NCBI GenBank assembly: GCA_036785705.1
Contig: JAWUZG010000084.1
Coordinates: 5,825,001 to 5,889,000 of the forward strand
Reading direction: 5' to 3'
Length of the DNA: 64,000 nucleotides
From: Acanthornis magna
Lineage: Eukaryota; Chordata; Aves; Passeriformes; Acanthizidae
Below, in pieces: positions 1 to 11,340 of the stretch. Positions within the stretch are counted from its first letter, which is position 1. Every line of letters starts with the position of its first letter. A model generated the notes under the pieces. It was not told the origin of the DNA and ran no database searches. It saw only the letters and a program-made list of their open reading frames with translations. Position numbers and translations under genes: made by a program.

Positions 1-1686
1 GTCTGATATTTGACAGCTTCTGGCTGGGGACCTGAATAGAGCTGAATTCTCTTGCCAATCTGTATGGCATTTTGCAGTGTAGTTTGTGAATAAACTGATG
101 ATTTTATTTTTTTCATATTAGTTTCCTTTCAAGCGTGATCTGAGAGCAATGGTAGATGCTTTTTGGTACCAACTCAAAGGGCAATTTGCCTTTCATTAAA
201 TTTAACAGGGTTTGTCTGCACTGCAGTGTGAACTCTCCAATAAGTAATTCAGGAGCATGATGAATGCTAAATAATATGGCAGCATGAATCATTGTTGTTT
301 TGGTTTGGCAGCAGGGAAAACCTTGATGGAATTGCTAAGTGCTTTCAGTTCTCTCCAGATAGCTCAGTGTCGGCTGCTGCATTGTTCCTTTGCTCCTCAC
401 TGACACACTCCTTTGGCCCAGTGCCTGTCTAATCATTGTTTAATGTTTCAAAAGCTGCCACCTTCTATTTGAAGCAATCTTTTCAAGTACAAATACCAGC
501 AGATTTGTGTACAGTAGAAATAGAAATAATTGGAAAAATAAAGTAAAAAAAAAAAAAAAAGAAATGAGATGTTAACAGCATTAATGTTTTATGAAGTTGA
601 AAAAAAATACTGCATACCTAATCAAATTAGGGTGAAGTTTTAGGAAGCCTAAAGATACAGGCTGTGAAATAATTTTTCCTCATGACCTATTGCTCCTAAT
701 CTCAAGCGTTGCTCATGTACACAAAGTGGAAAGAGAACAACAAGGTCTTCTAAAATGAGAAGCAAGTTGCAACTCATTTGCCAGCAAATAAACAAGTTGA
801 CAACTTCTCTGCCAGCAAGCAAACAATGATTTCTGTTTTTTATTACTGTGAATGACGGCAGTGTCAGTACTTGAAAAATGTATTTACATTCCCATGTCAA
901 ATAAGTGACTATGATTCTCTGCCTTGTAGTGTTGTTATTATTACTGTATGGGCAACAAGTTTGAAACATCTCCCTGTAGCCTGCTTCTTATATGAAATGT
1001 CTAGGATTACAGCTTAGTGGTATTCGTGCCCTTGAAACTTCTTTGTTGGGAGTTCATAGGCTTTGACAACAGTTTAGAACATGCAAGTGAAACTGAGTAG
1101 CACTGAGCCTAGTTTTGTGTGTTCGCTCATCAGGTTTCCAAAGAAATGTTTTTTCTCTTTACCAATTCCCCCCACACACAAACAGATAAAACTGAAGGAA
1201 TACCAAGGCAAAAGTTGTGTGACTATGTGTATGGTTTATATATCACAGGAAAAGACAAAATGTATTCCACAATTAGCTTTAATTTTTGTTAAAGCTATTT
1301 GTGCTGCACACTGTTGTTTAAAAGGGCAAGAACTGAATGAGTGTGTGCTCTGACAACCTCTGGAATGCCTTATGCTCAAGAGGGAGCCCTGCTAGACACT
1401 GAAAATTCTAGATGGAGACCTGCTAGACACTGAAGGTTCCCATTCATTTAAGAGTAAATCTTATGGCATCTCACCTTAGAGCATTAGTTCAGAGTCAGAA
1501 AAGAGATTTGAGGAAAGCTTTTTCACCAGAAAAATTCAGCTGCAGTATAGCCAAGGGGGGAAAAAAGGTAAGCTGGGTAAAAGAAAGGAAGATTTTATGA
1601 CTGAGAAGCAAAGACTTTGTCCAGAATTCCCTTCTCCTGGGGAGCCTAAAGACTATGTAAGGACAAGAGAAACAGCCAAGGTTATT

Positions 1687-1690
<4 letters not shown>

Positions 1691-1726
<36 letters not shown>
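1691..1726. repeat. T36 homopolymer
   Basis: An uninterrupted run of 36 T. It could be the poly(A) tail of a retroposed sequence read on the minus strand. I see no recognisable retrocopy on the adjoining side (below 1691 on + is the tail end, above 1726 the body) and no clear target duplication. A simple slippage tract is equally possible. Confidence 0.85.
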
Positions 1727-1727
<1 letters not shown>

Positions 1728-4700
1728 GTCTAGATCTGCACACTGCTAGAGCTATCTGAAGTAAGCAGTGTCTGACTTTTGAAATTTTCATTTAGTCTGT
1801 CTCCTTGCTTTAGCAATTATGTCTCCCAGAAGAGAAGAACATCACAAAATAATGAAGTTACAGGAAACCTCAATGGCTTGTTAAAAAGAGCATCATCACA
1901 TGTGGACACAGAATGATCACATAGATCATAGGAAGAGAAATGTCAGATGAAATAAGAGAATTTGTGCTTCAGTTTTTCTCTACAAGCCTGAAAAGATCAG
2001 TTGTTATACAGTGATACAGAAGTACTTTACAGGTTGCCTGATACTCAGTTGACCCTGAGCAGTATTTTATGTAACTCTAACTAAACTTCCACTGATCTAC
2101 TCTTCTCCTGAAATCTGAATAAGTGGCTCTATTACTGGATGCCCCAGTAGGAGCTGCAGGAAGAGTTTGATGGCAGGGATGTTGGTAGTTCATATCCTTG
2201 AACACAGATTGAGCATGGGAACTGCTCGGTTTCCTCTCTCTCAGATGGTGCTACAGCAGCCTGGGATACTCTACAAAGCTTCAGACGCAGTATGGGCATG
2301 AGCACTTCTGCAGGAGACAGATCAGTAAATCCAGTTTAAAGCAGTCAGAATTACTGTTTTACTGCACGCTGTAGAATGGGATTCTCTGTTGGTTTTGCAG
2401 ATGTGCACTCATAGTCCCTGAGGTGAGGATAGTACAATAATTTTAGTGTTCAAGCTTCCATCACAGACAGCTCTTGGTGCTGGTGTGCTGCCTTTCTCAA
2501 AATGATGCTGAGATTAATTGAAGCATGATATTAAATCTAAAGAACAAGATTAGATACACAAAAGCTCTCAGTTGAAAATTATTTTTTAAAAATAAAAGGG
2601 GGGAAAAGGGGTTATTCACCTATTTTAAAAGTTTTTGGGTTTGTTTTACTTTTTTTCCCTCTAGATTTTCTTATCCTTTGGCTTATATCAGCACTCCATC
2701 TTTACCAAATGTCTAAAGTTTTTAGGTTTTATTTCTAATTTGAGGACCAGTCTTGAAAGGTACTGACTCCCAGGACTCCATTTTTCATTAATAGGCTGTG
2801 TTCTATCATGTGATGCAGGTTCTTTTCTGTGACATAGAAAAATATTATCTGTAAATTGCATAAGTAGTCCAGGGAGCATTACCACTCCTTCAGTGGCATT
2901 CAGTCAGCTCACACCCCATCTCCTCAAATTAGAAATGCTTTATCATTAAAAGAGAGTGCTGCCTTCCCAAATGGATGTAACTGGTACCTCTGTGATCCTG
3001 TCAACTCTCACCAGAAGTTTCAGCTCCTAGGAGCATCAGAAAGCCTATGGAATCTACCAGGAAGAGGATTGCAAAACTGAGCCTGAGTCACTTTCAGAGG
3101 TCTGTAATTCTGACTGCAAACTCTGCATAGGTTAGCCATTTGTTCTTTTTACCACTCTTCCAATAAGGCACAAAAATTAGGAAGTCATGGGTCTTTTAAA
3201 ATATCTAAAAAGAAAAACCTCAGGGAAGGTGAATTAATAAAATGGTCTGTTAAGCTAACCATCATTTTATGGCCCTAAACTTGAAACACTGAGAGAGATG
3301 ACTTAGATGCAGTAAAATGGGGAAAAAAGGGTCTAATCAGCTTTCCTTATAATGGAAAGTGGCCCAGAAAAATACGCCTGTTGCTTGAGAATATATCAAA
3401 CTGAGTTTAATCAACTGTGGATTACTACATAATAGCTCAATCAACTTCAGGTCAGCAAGAAAGAAAGTAGAGGAATCTTTTAGTAGAACTGTAAAAGAAG
3501 ATGCACTTTCATTCAATAGTTCATTTGACTTCCTGGGTTTGGATTATCAAAGTAACATGAAAAACAGCAGTGTGTAATTTATCTCTCTCAGGATCTTATG
3601 CATTGAGACTTGGCTCTGATGTGGGACAAAACATATTTCAAAAATTGCATGAATTTTTATGGTGTTGCACAGTGTTGTGTGCACCCCGTGGTTTAGAGTT
3701 CATATAGAGTATTTTCTAGAAAATGCTATGCTCTTCGGGTGGACTCTGCTACACTGCTACCCTGGCTGTCTTTTCTCATGCTAACAAAGCAGTAGTGGGG
3801 GTGATTCATTTAACACAGAACAATGATCACTTAGCTTAGGCCAGATATAACCTGAGTTAGCAATTCTGTGTACTGGAGATGGATTTTATTTCAATTAAGT
3901 TTCCACACTCAGAAACTTTTAACCACAGCAGGTTCCTTTGGTTATCAGAACCAGGCTTTCTGCTGGTTTAACTTCTCCTACCCGCCCATCTCCAGTTAGA
4001 CTAAGTGGATTTCTGATTCTGGTCATTTTTAAAGGTTCCTATCAGTGTGAAACTGCATTTCTGTCTGTGCCATACATACCCATTACAGTAGGAATTCCTG
4101 TGATCTATATAACCGACTGTGGCAGGGGAGAAGTGTTTTCTCTGCCTTTGTATTGTATTTTTAAAATTTGATGCCACTAGCCATTACCTGTGTAATCAGT
4201 TACTTGATCAGTGGTTTCCTGAGAAAGACCTATAAAACCACTAGTAAGTACAAAATAAATATGTTCCTATTTTTTAATGGGTCCTTTTAGAAATGGAAGG
4301 TCATTCTCTGTGCGTTTTGGATAATTTGCTTAAAGATATTGTTGAAATTGAGGAGTAAACTGCCTGCATTATCCTGTTACCAGCAGAACTCTTGTTGGCT
4401 AAGCTTCAGCCCAAGGGCTCAGTAGCATCCCAAAAGGGGCTTGACTAGTGACAGCTGAGAAATACATGAGTTATAGAGAATAAATAGCCAGTTTTGAAGG
4501 GAGTACTGAACAGATCTTTGGCTTGTCACCGTAGGTACTGTACGTTAATCCTGAGAGAACCTGCATAGCTGCTACATGGTTCCAAGTCTCTTTGGTAGGA
4601 TGAGGCACCACCAATGCTGTGTCTGGCATTCTTCTGGAAAAAATTAGTCCGATTTCTCTGTAAATACCCTGCAAGGTGTAGTTTAACACAATTCTGATTC

Positions 4701-7700
4701 CAACTGTTCCATCTCCCTTAGGATACAAAATTTTGTTTCTGTGAGTGAATGCACAGAAGTGCCCCAGGGCAGGAGGACCGGGAGTGCTAGGGCTGGATCT
4801 GCTTGGAATAGGTGAGCCTTCCCAGGGCAGGCAGGAGTGATGGCAGATTGGTGTTGGGGCCGTGCAGGATGTTTCTGTCTTTCTCCCTAGGAAAAAAATG
4901 CCTCTCCAATGTGTGCCAAATCACAGTTCTGCTGGGGAAGACTTGAGGAATTACCTTGTTTGCTCAGGTCTGTCCCTGGTGTCAGATTCCAGGCTCCTTG
5001 ACGTGTTTATTTGGCATTTCTTTCAGCAAACGCTTTTGCTACTGCACTGTTACTGGCACAGGTGCAAAAATGGGAGCAAGTCTGCTCAAGAAAATCTCAC
5101 TTAAAATTTAGTCCCCTTTTGAAAAATATCTAACCCTTTTAACTGTCTTGTTTTGTGCATTATGGACGGAACACTGTGTCACCCTAATCATGCAGACAGT
5201 TATGTATACTGTTAGCCTGATTTAGCTGTGTGATTTATGTTATTTGATAAGCTCCCACATGGAAACAGGGAGGTATTTCTTGGTTAAGGTGCTATTCAGC
5301 TGTTAGACACATAATGGATCCCATCCTCCTTGATGCCATTACATTCAATGAAATTATTTGTATCATATGGTACCAGAATTATGAACAATGACTTCAATCT
5401 TTTGGCTTCCATAAACAGAGTGATAATTTATCACTGATTTGATATGCACATAAAAAAAAATTTAGAAATCCAGGGAACTGTAAGTACTGTGGCAACTCTC
5501 TGGAATATTTATTAGACAAGTTACAAATTCCTGTCATCTTATTCCTTTTAAAATAATTAAGAATGTATGAAATAACCAAGTAAATTTTTTCTGAAAGGGA
5601 AGTCCATTCAAATTACAGAGCAGTTTTCTGAGATGGTAGATCACTTTAATTCTTAATCAGCTGACTTCAGTGAATTTTGATTTTATATTTTTTTAAGGGC
5701 TGTGAAATACTTTTCCCTGAATCAGTTGTCCTTGGTGGGATTTGATATATTTGAGGTTTTCCTGGTTTAGCTTTTAAGTCTAAAATTATTTTTCCCTCCT
5801 TTTATTGAAATTGATAGCTTTACATCCTAACACCTTCCCTGTATTCCTCCTGCAATTTAGTATTTGACCTGTTTTTTCTCAAAGTAGTTCTTTGCTCTTT
5901 TTTTGATTGTGTTCAAGTGATTTGGCAGTGAGCAAATTTGGACGTTTTCTCCGTGTTCTGTATAAAAGCTGTTTTTTAAATGTTACTGATGACTGTGTGG
6001 GGTTTAGAGCCAGCTATCTGTCTTGCCAAGTTGTTAAAGCTATCATCCCCCTACAGGCTGCTGGTGTGACTATTCAGCATTGCTCATGGCAGGATTCTCT
6101 TCCAGCTTGGAGATGGGAGATAGTGCTATCTGTCATTCCATTTCCCTTGTCCAAGGGAGATCCTGAAGTACCAACTCTAAAAGCAAAGTTACTACAGTGA
6201 ATTTTCCATCAGAAACATGTTAATATTTATGAATGTTCAAAGGGGCTTGTTACTGAAGAGTAGCTATTGGTCTTAAGATTTATGAGAAAAGAATGTTCTT
6301 GATGGTGGAGAGTTGCAGAAAGAGTTCTTTTATGCCATTTTATTTTTATGGCTCATGGCTTTTGTAAATGCATAGTCTGAATGAAGTTATTTTTATGGTT
6401 CCAAATGCAAATATCTAGACTTAATCACTGCAGTTTTGGGGTGTTGTGCTTTTTAACTGTGCCAGATAGCAGGCTTAGATATACTGTTACTGTATTTGTC
6501 TTTACAGTGCACTTAATTTGATCCCTTTATAAAGAGCATGGGACAATATTTACTGAGTAAACTTAAAAGGAGATGAGACAAACTTCTGTCAGGATTAATC
6601 GGAACATAGGTCTTTCTGTGTTGGGGCAAGAAGAAGGACCAGATGATCTTTCAAAATCCATTCAGTACTGCAATCTTTGATGGTGTATTCATCAAACTGT
6701 TTTTGGTCTTTTAACAGAAGAGCACTGAGGTGAAGTTCATAAACACTCATTGATTAGTCAGCATGTGGATTTTCAGGGCATGGATTTCCTATTCAAAGAA
6801 ACCTCTTATAGTTTCTGACCCACCATAAAAATATTTCAGAAGCTGCTCTTCCTGTTGAAGGGAAGGTGGCATAGTTGCAACCAGCGGTAGAAAGTTCTCT
6901 CTGTATTTGGTAGGTTTATTTTCATTCTACTCTAAATGATTTCTGACCTCAACATTTTGTGAGCCCTGAACAAATATGGAAAAACCGATCCTCTGAAAGC
7001 CCTTAACAGTAGTCCTGTTAATGTTCCTGTGCCAATAGGCAGAACTAGAGATGTCTTTGGTATCTCTCATGTTGTAATACTCAAAGTAGTTGGTAACCGC
7101 TGACTGTGTCCACATTACAAATCTTTCTTGAGATGTACTTTTAAACAGACATCACTGTACATGAAAGAAAAACAATCAGGCTTTGCAATCTCTTTGAATT
7201 ATGTATGGAAAATACACATAAAAAGGCTCACAGCTTGTTCTTTGCACAACAGCCTGTGGTGCGTAAGATCACCAGATTCCTTCGCATTAATGCTTTCTCA
7301 TTTACCATCTGCAAACAAGTAATTACAAAGCTCAATTTCTTTAGCAAACTGTTGCTGTTGGAAGACTTGTGACACAGAACAGCTTCAGCTTGATTGGTAT
7401 TTATTAACTGGTGTATATAGATTTAAAGTGAAAGTATTTTATAATTTTACTTAGTCACTGGTAGGCAGAGTTTCATAAACATTAGTAAAACAGACTCAGT
7501 ACCATTATTTCACTACTGGTGAGCCCATTTGTTCAGCTGAATGCTGTAGTGTTTAGTCTTGCAGATCTGTCAAAATCAGGAAACTTCTACTCAATGACCT
7601 AAGCAAGGCCTTAGGAGTTAAGCTTCAGACATCTGTTTCAAAAACTTCGACCTTACAGTGTCAGAAACATGTGCTAAGTTTCTTGGCAGGGTTTTATTTT

Positions 7701-7930
7701 ATCTATGTAATTGAAAAAATATTGTTATTAAAATCAGGTTTTGGAACATTGTGACTGGGCATTGCAAGCTCACAGAGGGGCTGAATGACACACATCCCAG
7801 TTCCTGTATTGCTCTCAGACCGTCTACTCAGTGTTGTAATTTGTTCTGTGCCTGCTTGTTTATTTTATCAGAAGATAGGTGTGCATCAAAAGAAATGAGT
7901 GCATCCTCTCCAAGGCAGGTGTGAACTCTG

Positions 7931-8057
7931 TCACAGAGTGGCTGAGGTGAGAAGTGACCCCTGAAGACCTTCTAGTCCCACCCACCTGCTCAAAGCTGGG
8001 TCAGCTAGAACAAGTTGCCCAAGACCATGTCCAGTTAGGTTTCAAAATCTCCAATCT
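7931..8057 (-). mobile_element. CR1 LINE 3' fragment
   Basis: The stretch reads like the reverse complement of avian CR1 3' ends: 'gaccttctagtcccaccca', then 'gctcaaagctgggtcagcta', then 'gttgcccaagaccatgtcca'. It is diverged and short, as expected of an old 5'-truncated LINE copy. The boundaries are approximate. I identify it by recognition of the family consensus and ran no search. Confidence 0.75.
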
Positions 8058-10234
8058 CAGTAATATCTTTGTACCACTAGTTAAAAAGATTTAAGGCGAC
8101 TGGAAATTTAAGCCAGAAATACAAGGCTAAAACTTTGAAAAATGTTGACTGCATTTTTGCATGTGAACATAATCACTTTTGATTTATGAGCCCAGCTGAG
8201 CCTCACTGCCTGTATTTGTCTAATTTCTATGCTGAATACTTCTCACCAAAGCTGCTCTTGTCATCTTAATTCATAAAATTATTTCTGATGGCCAGATGCT
8301 AAGGAGTTGTAAAAGTGCCTTTTCTTCAACCATTAAAAGGATTGAGCTTCAGAGCGATGTCTCATATGGCTAAAGCACTGTGCTTATTAAAATCCAGATT
8401 CAAGGAGAATGGTTAGTAGTATTTTAAGAATGCCATATTGGCATTGTACTGTACTTGCAAGACAGTAGACCTGAGGTGAGTGTACATGAAGCAGCTCAGG
8501 TGATTTTGTACCATGCCCCAAGCAGATCAACCAAGCTGCTTCCAGAGGTGGCACATCCACACAGTGCCCCATGTGCTAGGAACTTCTGTGGCTCTGTCCT
8601 GGGAAGCTGTGGTGCCCTATCCTCACAGGATGATCCTCATGGGTGCCCAAATCTTCACAGATTTGCTGTGTGGCAAATCCCAGTCATGTATGCTTGATAA
8701 CATTAAGGTTGTGGCTGTTTTAGGCTTTCAGACAGAGAGGTTTTTATGGTGGTGGGTCATGTAGTAGTGAAACACAAAATGTTTATGAACAGGAAAAAAT
8801 TACTGGATTTTCGTGAAGAGAATGATGGGATTTCAGTGAAGGGCCTTTAAGAGATATGCCGTGGTACTCCTGCTGGTTTTGTTCATTAGAGTGCAAGCCA
8901 AACCAGCGGGATCAGTGAATTCCAAAATCAAAGTAGTAGATGGGTAGAGAAAAATAAGGCATTGCTTGATAAAGATAGATCCTATGTGAGGATACAGCGA
9001 AGAGGAAATGGAGATGTAGCTCATCCAACTTGTCATAAATTTTACATACATTTGATCCCAGCTGGTTTCCAAGGGATTTGTGAGTGCTAGTGCATATCAA
9101 ATATCAGGTCCATTTCACAGCATTATGGAAGGATAATCTAGAGGAGAGCAAAAGGACGGGGGAGGTGAATTCATTAGGGAATGGTCACATGGAAACAGTG
9201 GTGGCGTAGTTTAGTATTGAAAGGACACACATCCATTTATTTGAGTTTTATCCAGGGATAACTTGTACCGTGCTCCCTAATTAATGTTTTTAGATTGACT
9301 CCCCCTCTTTACTAAGATACGACTGATGCGTTCTTTGTTTATCTACCTGAAGGGATTAAACAAGGCATGTACAAGAACAAATCTTTATTAGGATTTGATA
9401 CAAAAAACCTTTTCTGAAGCACAATTGCAGTACAGCAATTTTAATTAGTTTTCACAAATGCTTCCAATTAACACACACAGTGTTTGCTTTTTAGCTACTG
9501 AGAAGATTCACTCACATAGCAAATTAAAAAAGGAACTTTTGACATAAGCTTTCATGTGCAGCTTAGCAAAAATACTTACTTCTTACCAGCTAGGAGTTGG
9601 TAGTCTTTTTGCTTTTCAGAAAGCTATTTGCTTTTGCTCTAGGTTTGGGTATTTTTGTTCTTCTGGATGGTAATGAAAATAGGAAAAAAGCCTCTCACTT
9701 GCCTTGCTTTTCAAAGAGATGTTAGGAAACCTACTGTCTCTCTGTGTTTTAGCCACCCTGATTTGTCTGTGGTGAAAGACAGGAACATGGACTAGTCTCC
9801 AGTTTGCAGTATTTGCACTGCAACCACCTTTTTTTGGCTCTTCAGGCATTTTGTCTTCTTATGTTTATAGCATTTACTGAAGTTACTTTTTTTTCCTGGT
9901 TTGACTTCCCTAATTGGAATTGCAGTATCAGGTTCTTCAGATTAGCTGCTACTGTAGCTCAGGTAGCAAACCCTCCCAGTGCCTTTGACAACAGCTTTGC
10001 AAGCAGCTCTTTTGGGGAATCTATCAACCTCTCAGGTGGAAATGCTGTGCAGAATGCAAGTGGTCACATTTGACTTTTTGTTTATGTCAAACTCCTCCAT
10101 AGAAAATGCTGGATTATCCATCTGGTACTGCGATGATACCAGAAAGTTAGTGTTCAACATAATTTATTAAAATAACATTAGTCCCATTTCCATAAACAGA
10201 ACCTTCCTTTAAACATACTTACATGTATGGATTA

Positions 10235-10239
10235 CATAT
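10235..10239. repeat. ERV target-site duplication, left (CATAT)
   Basis: The five bases CATAT directly precede the LTR end TGTCTTCG at 10240. The same five bases follow the other LTR end at 17627-17631. A 5-bp duplication fits the size seen at the solo LTR at 22069. It shows that the element integrated as a unit and has not recombined with another copy. Confidence 0.85.
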
Positions 10240-10780
10240 TGTCTTCGTTTGATAGACAGGTGTCTGCTTAGGAAGGTGGGAACCTTCCTTGGAACAGAGA
10301 ATGTGAATCCCCTTCCCTCCAAATTATTATAACTTTAGGATCAAGGGCTCTCAGGCAAAGGTATGGGAAAAGGAATAAGAGTTTTTTACTAGTATCTATA
10401 ATGAGGTAAACAATCAGTAACAAAAAAAACAGTAAACAAGGTGAAAAAAAAACAGTAAACAAAACCAGAAACTCAGTGGAATATGTCCCTGGACTGTCAG
10501 GCACTTTCCCGGTTGGTGCAGTCACGGTCACGGCCAGCAGGGGCGCTGTTGGGCTCCTAGATCAGCAGGGCAGGTGCGATGACTCCCGGGAAGCTGCAGA
10601 TGGCGCTGTGGCACGAGGTTGGATCTGTGTCACGCACGTAATGGCCGACGGGCTGGAGCAGGGTGGAGCGCAGATGGACAAAGCGCAGCAAAGGGGTGGA
10701 ACGGCCAGGTGGGCTCACCTGAGCCAGCCAGCAGAGGAGGCAGCAGGAGTTCCGCAGCTGTGGCAGGCAAGGCGTGGGGT

Positions 10781-10840
10781 GGCAGCAGGCAGGGCGAGGA
10801 GCGGCAGCAGGCAGGGCGAGGAGCGGCAGCAGGCGAGGGG
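10781..10840. repeat. 22-bp tandem repeat in 3' LTR
   Basis: There are two perfect 22-bp units beginning GGCAGCAGGCAGGGCGAGGA (10781-10802 and 10803-10824) and a partial third. The same array is present in the 5' LTR at 17195-17254. Repeated GC-rich boxes in the U3/R region could be transcription-factor sites, but I cannot name the factor. Confidence 0.8.
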
Positions 10841-11157
10841 TCTCGTCTTGCTGCAGCGCAGCTGGGAAACGCGCCCTCCCGGAGGGTAGAAGGGACCGGG
10901 ATCCCGTCCTCCCCCGTCCCAAGTGAGAACTCACCCAACAGGTAGAGAGAAAAACCAGCGCAAAACCGGGCCTTTTCTGCAATTGTAGCCAAAAAAAACA
11001 GAGCCGCCTTTTTCCCCCTGCTCTCTCCTCCAAGAGCCCCGAGCGAGTGAGTGAGTGTCCCCTTATCAAATCTTGCCATCTCTTGTTCCTCTGCCTGGCC
11101 AGCGAAAAGGCTTTGTCTCCTTTGTGAGCGTAGATGGCCCTTAAGTACCGGTCATTA

Positions 11158-11170
11158 GTTGCTTAGCAAC
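11158..11170. promoter_or_regulatory. X-box-like palindrome in 3' LTR
   Basis: GTTGCTTAGCAAC is an inverted repeat of two 6-bp half sites about 45 bp inside the outer U3 end. It resembles the RFX-family X-box (GTNRCC...RGYAAC) with one half-site mismatch. An identical copy is at 17572-17584 in the 5' LTR, where it would lie upstream of any element promoter. Function is inferred from motif similarity only. Confidence 0.35.
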
Positions 11171-11212
11171 AGAATGGGAAAAATTCCACTTGCCCCCCCC
11201 CAACCTTCCACA

Positions 11213-11234
11213 TTATCCACCCCGAATTTTTTCC
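11213..11234 (-). other. Candidate polypurine tract
   Basis: Directly inside the 3' LTR, the minus strand reads GGAAAAAATTCGGGGTGGATAA up to the TG of the LTR. This purine-rich stretch is in the position where plus-strand DNA synthesis of a retroelement is primed. It is interrupted by a few pyrimidines, so its exact limits are uncertain. Confidence 0.6.
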
Positions 11235-11340
11235 ATTCCAACATATTACATTGAACTTAAGCCTTTAAACTATATATATACAAGCATTACTCTGATTATA
11301 TACATACAGATATGGATACAGGCACAATGTTATGGGCAGT

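Larger units (their letters stand above)
1..10234. other. GALNT18 upstream intron, first part
   Basis: This is AT-rich sequence upstream of the first recognisable exon. It holds a 36-base T run (1691-1726), an A run near 545-560 and one CR1 fragment (listed separately). The open frames here are short, lack recognisable domains and are dense with alternative-frame overlaps, so I call none of them. No splice-flanked exon of the transferase catalytic N-terminal half was found. I infer that the stretch is intronic because the downstream exons begin in the middle of the catalytic domain. Confidence 0.7.
10240..11212 (-). repeat. ERV 3' LTR
   Basis: This 973-bp repeat starts TGTCTTCG and ends CCTTCCACA on the + strand. 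In element orientation it is therefore TGTGGAAGG...CGAAGACA, with the usual TG...CA ends. It matches 16654-17626 along its whole length as far as I can compare. It contains a GC-rich middle with about 2.5 copies of a 22-bp unit (10781-10840) and a C9 run near the outer U3 end. I find no canonical AATAAA or TATA box on the minus strand. An AGTAAA at 10390-10385 is a possible variant poly(A) signal. Confidence 0.95.

Noticed and set aside
4471..4728. An 85-codon minus-strand frame with plausible composition
   Set aside because: No recognisable domain, no splice sites or promoter that fit, and a chance frame of this size is expected in 64 kb.
10268..11079. Open frames of 87-170 codons inside the LTR (also at 16682-17493)
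   Set aside because: They lie in GC-rich LTR sequence, overlap each other on both strands, show no domain, and look identical in the two LTRs simply because the LTRs are. They are not called as genes.
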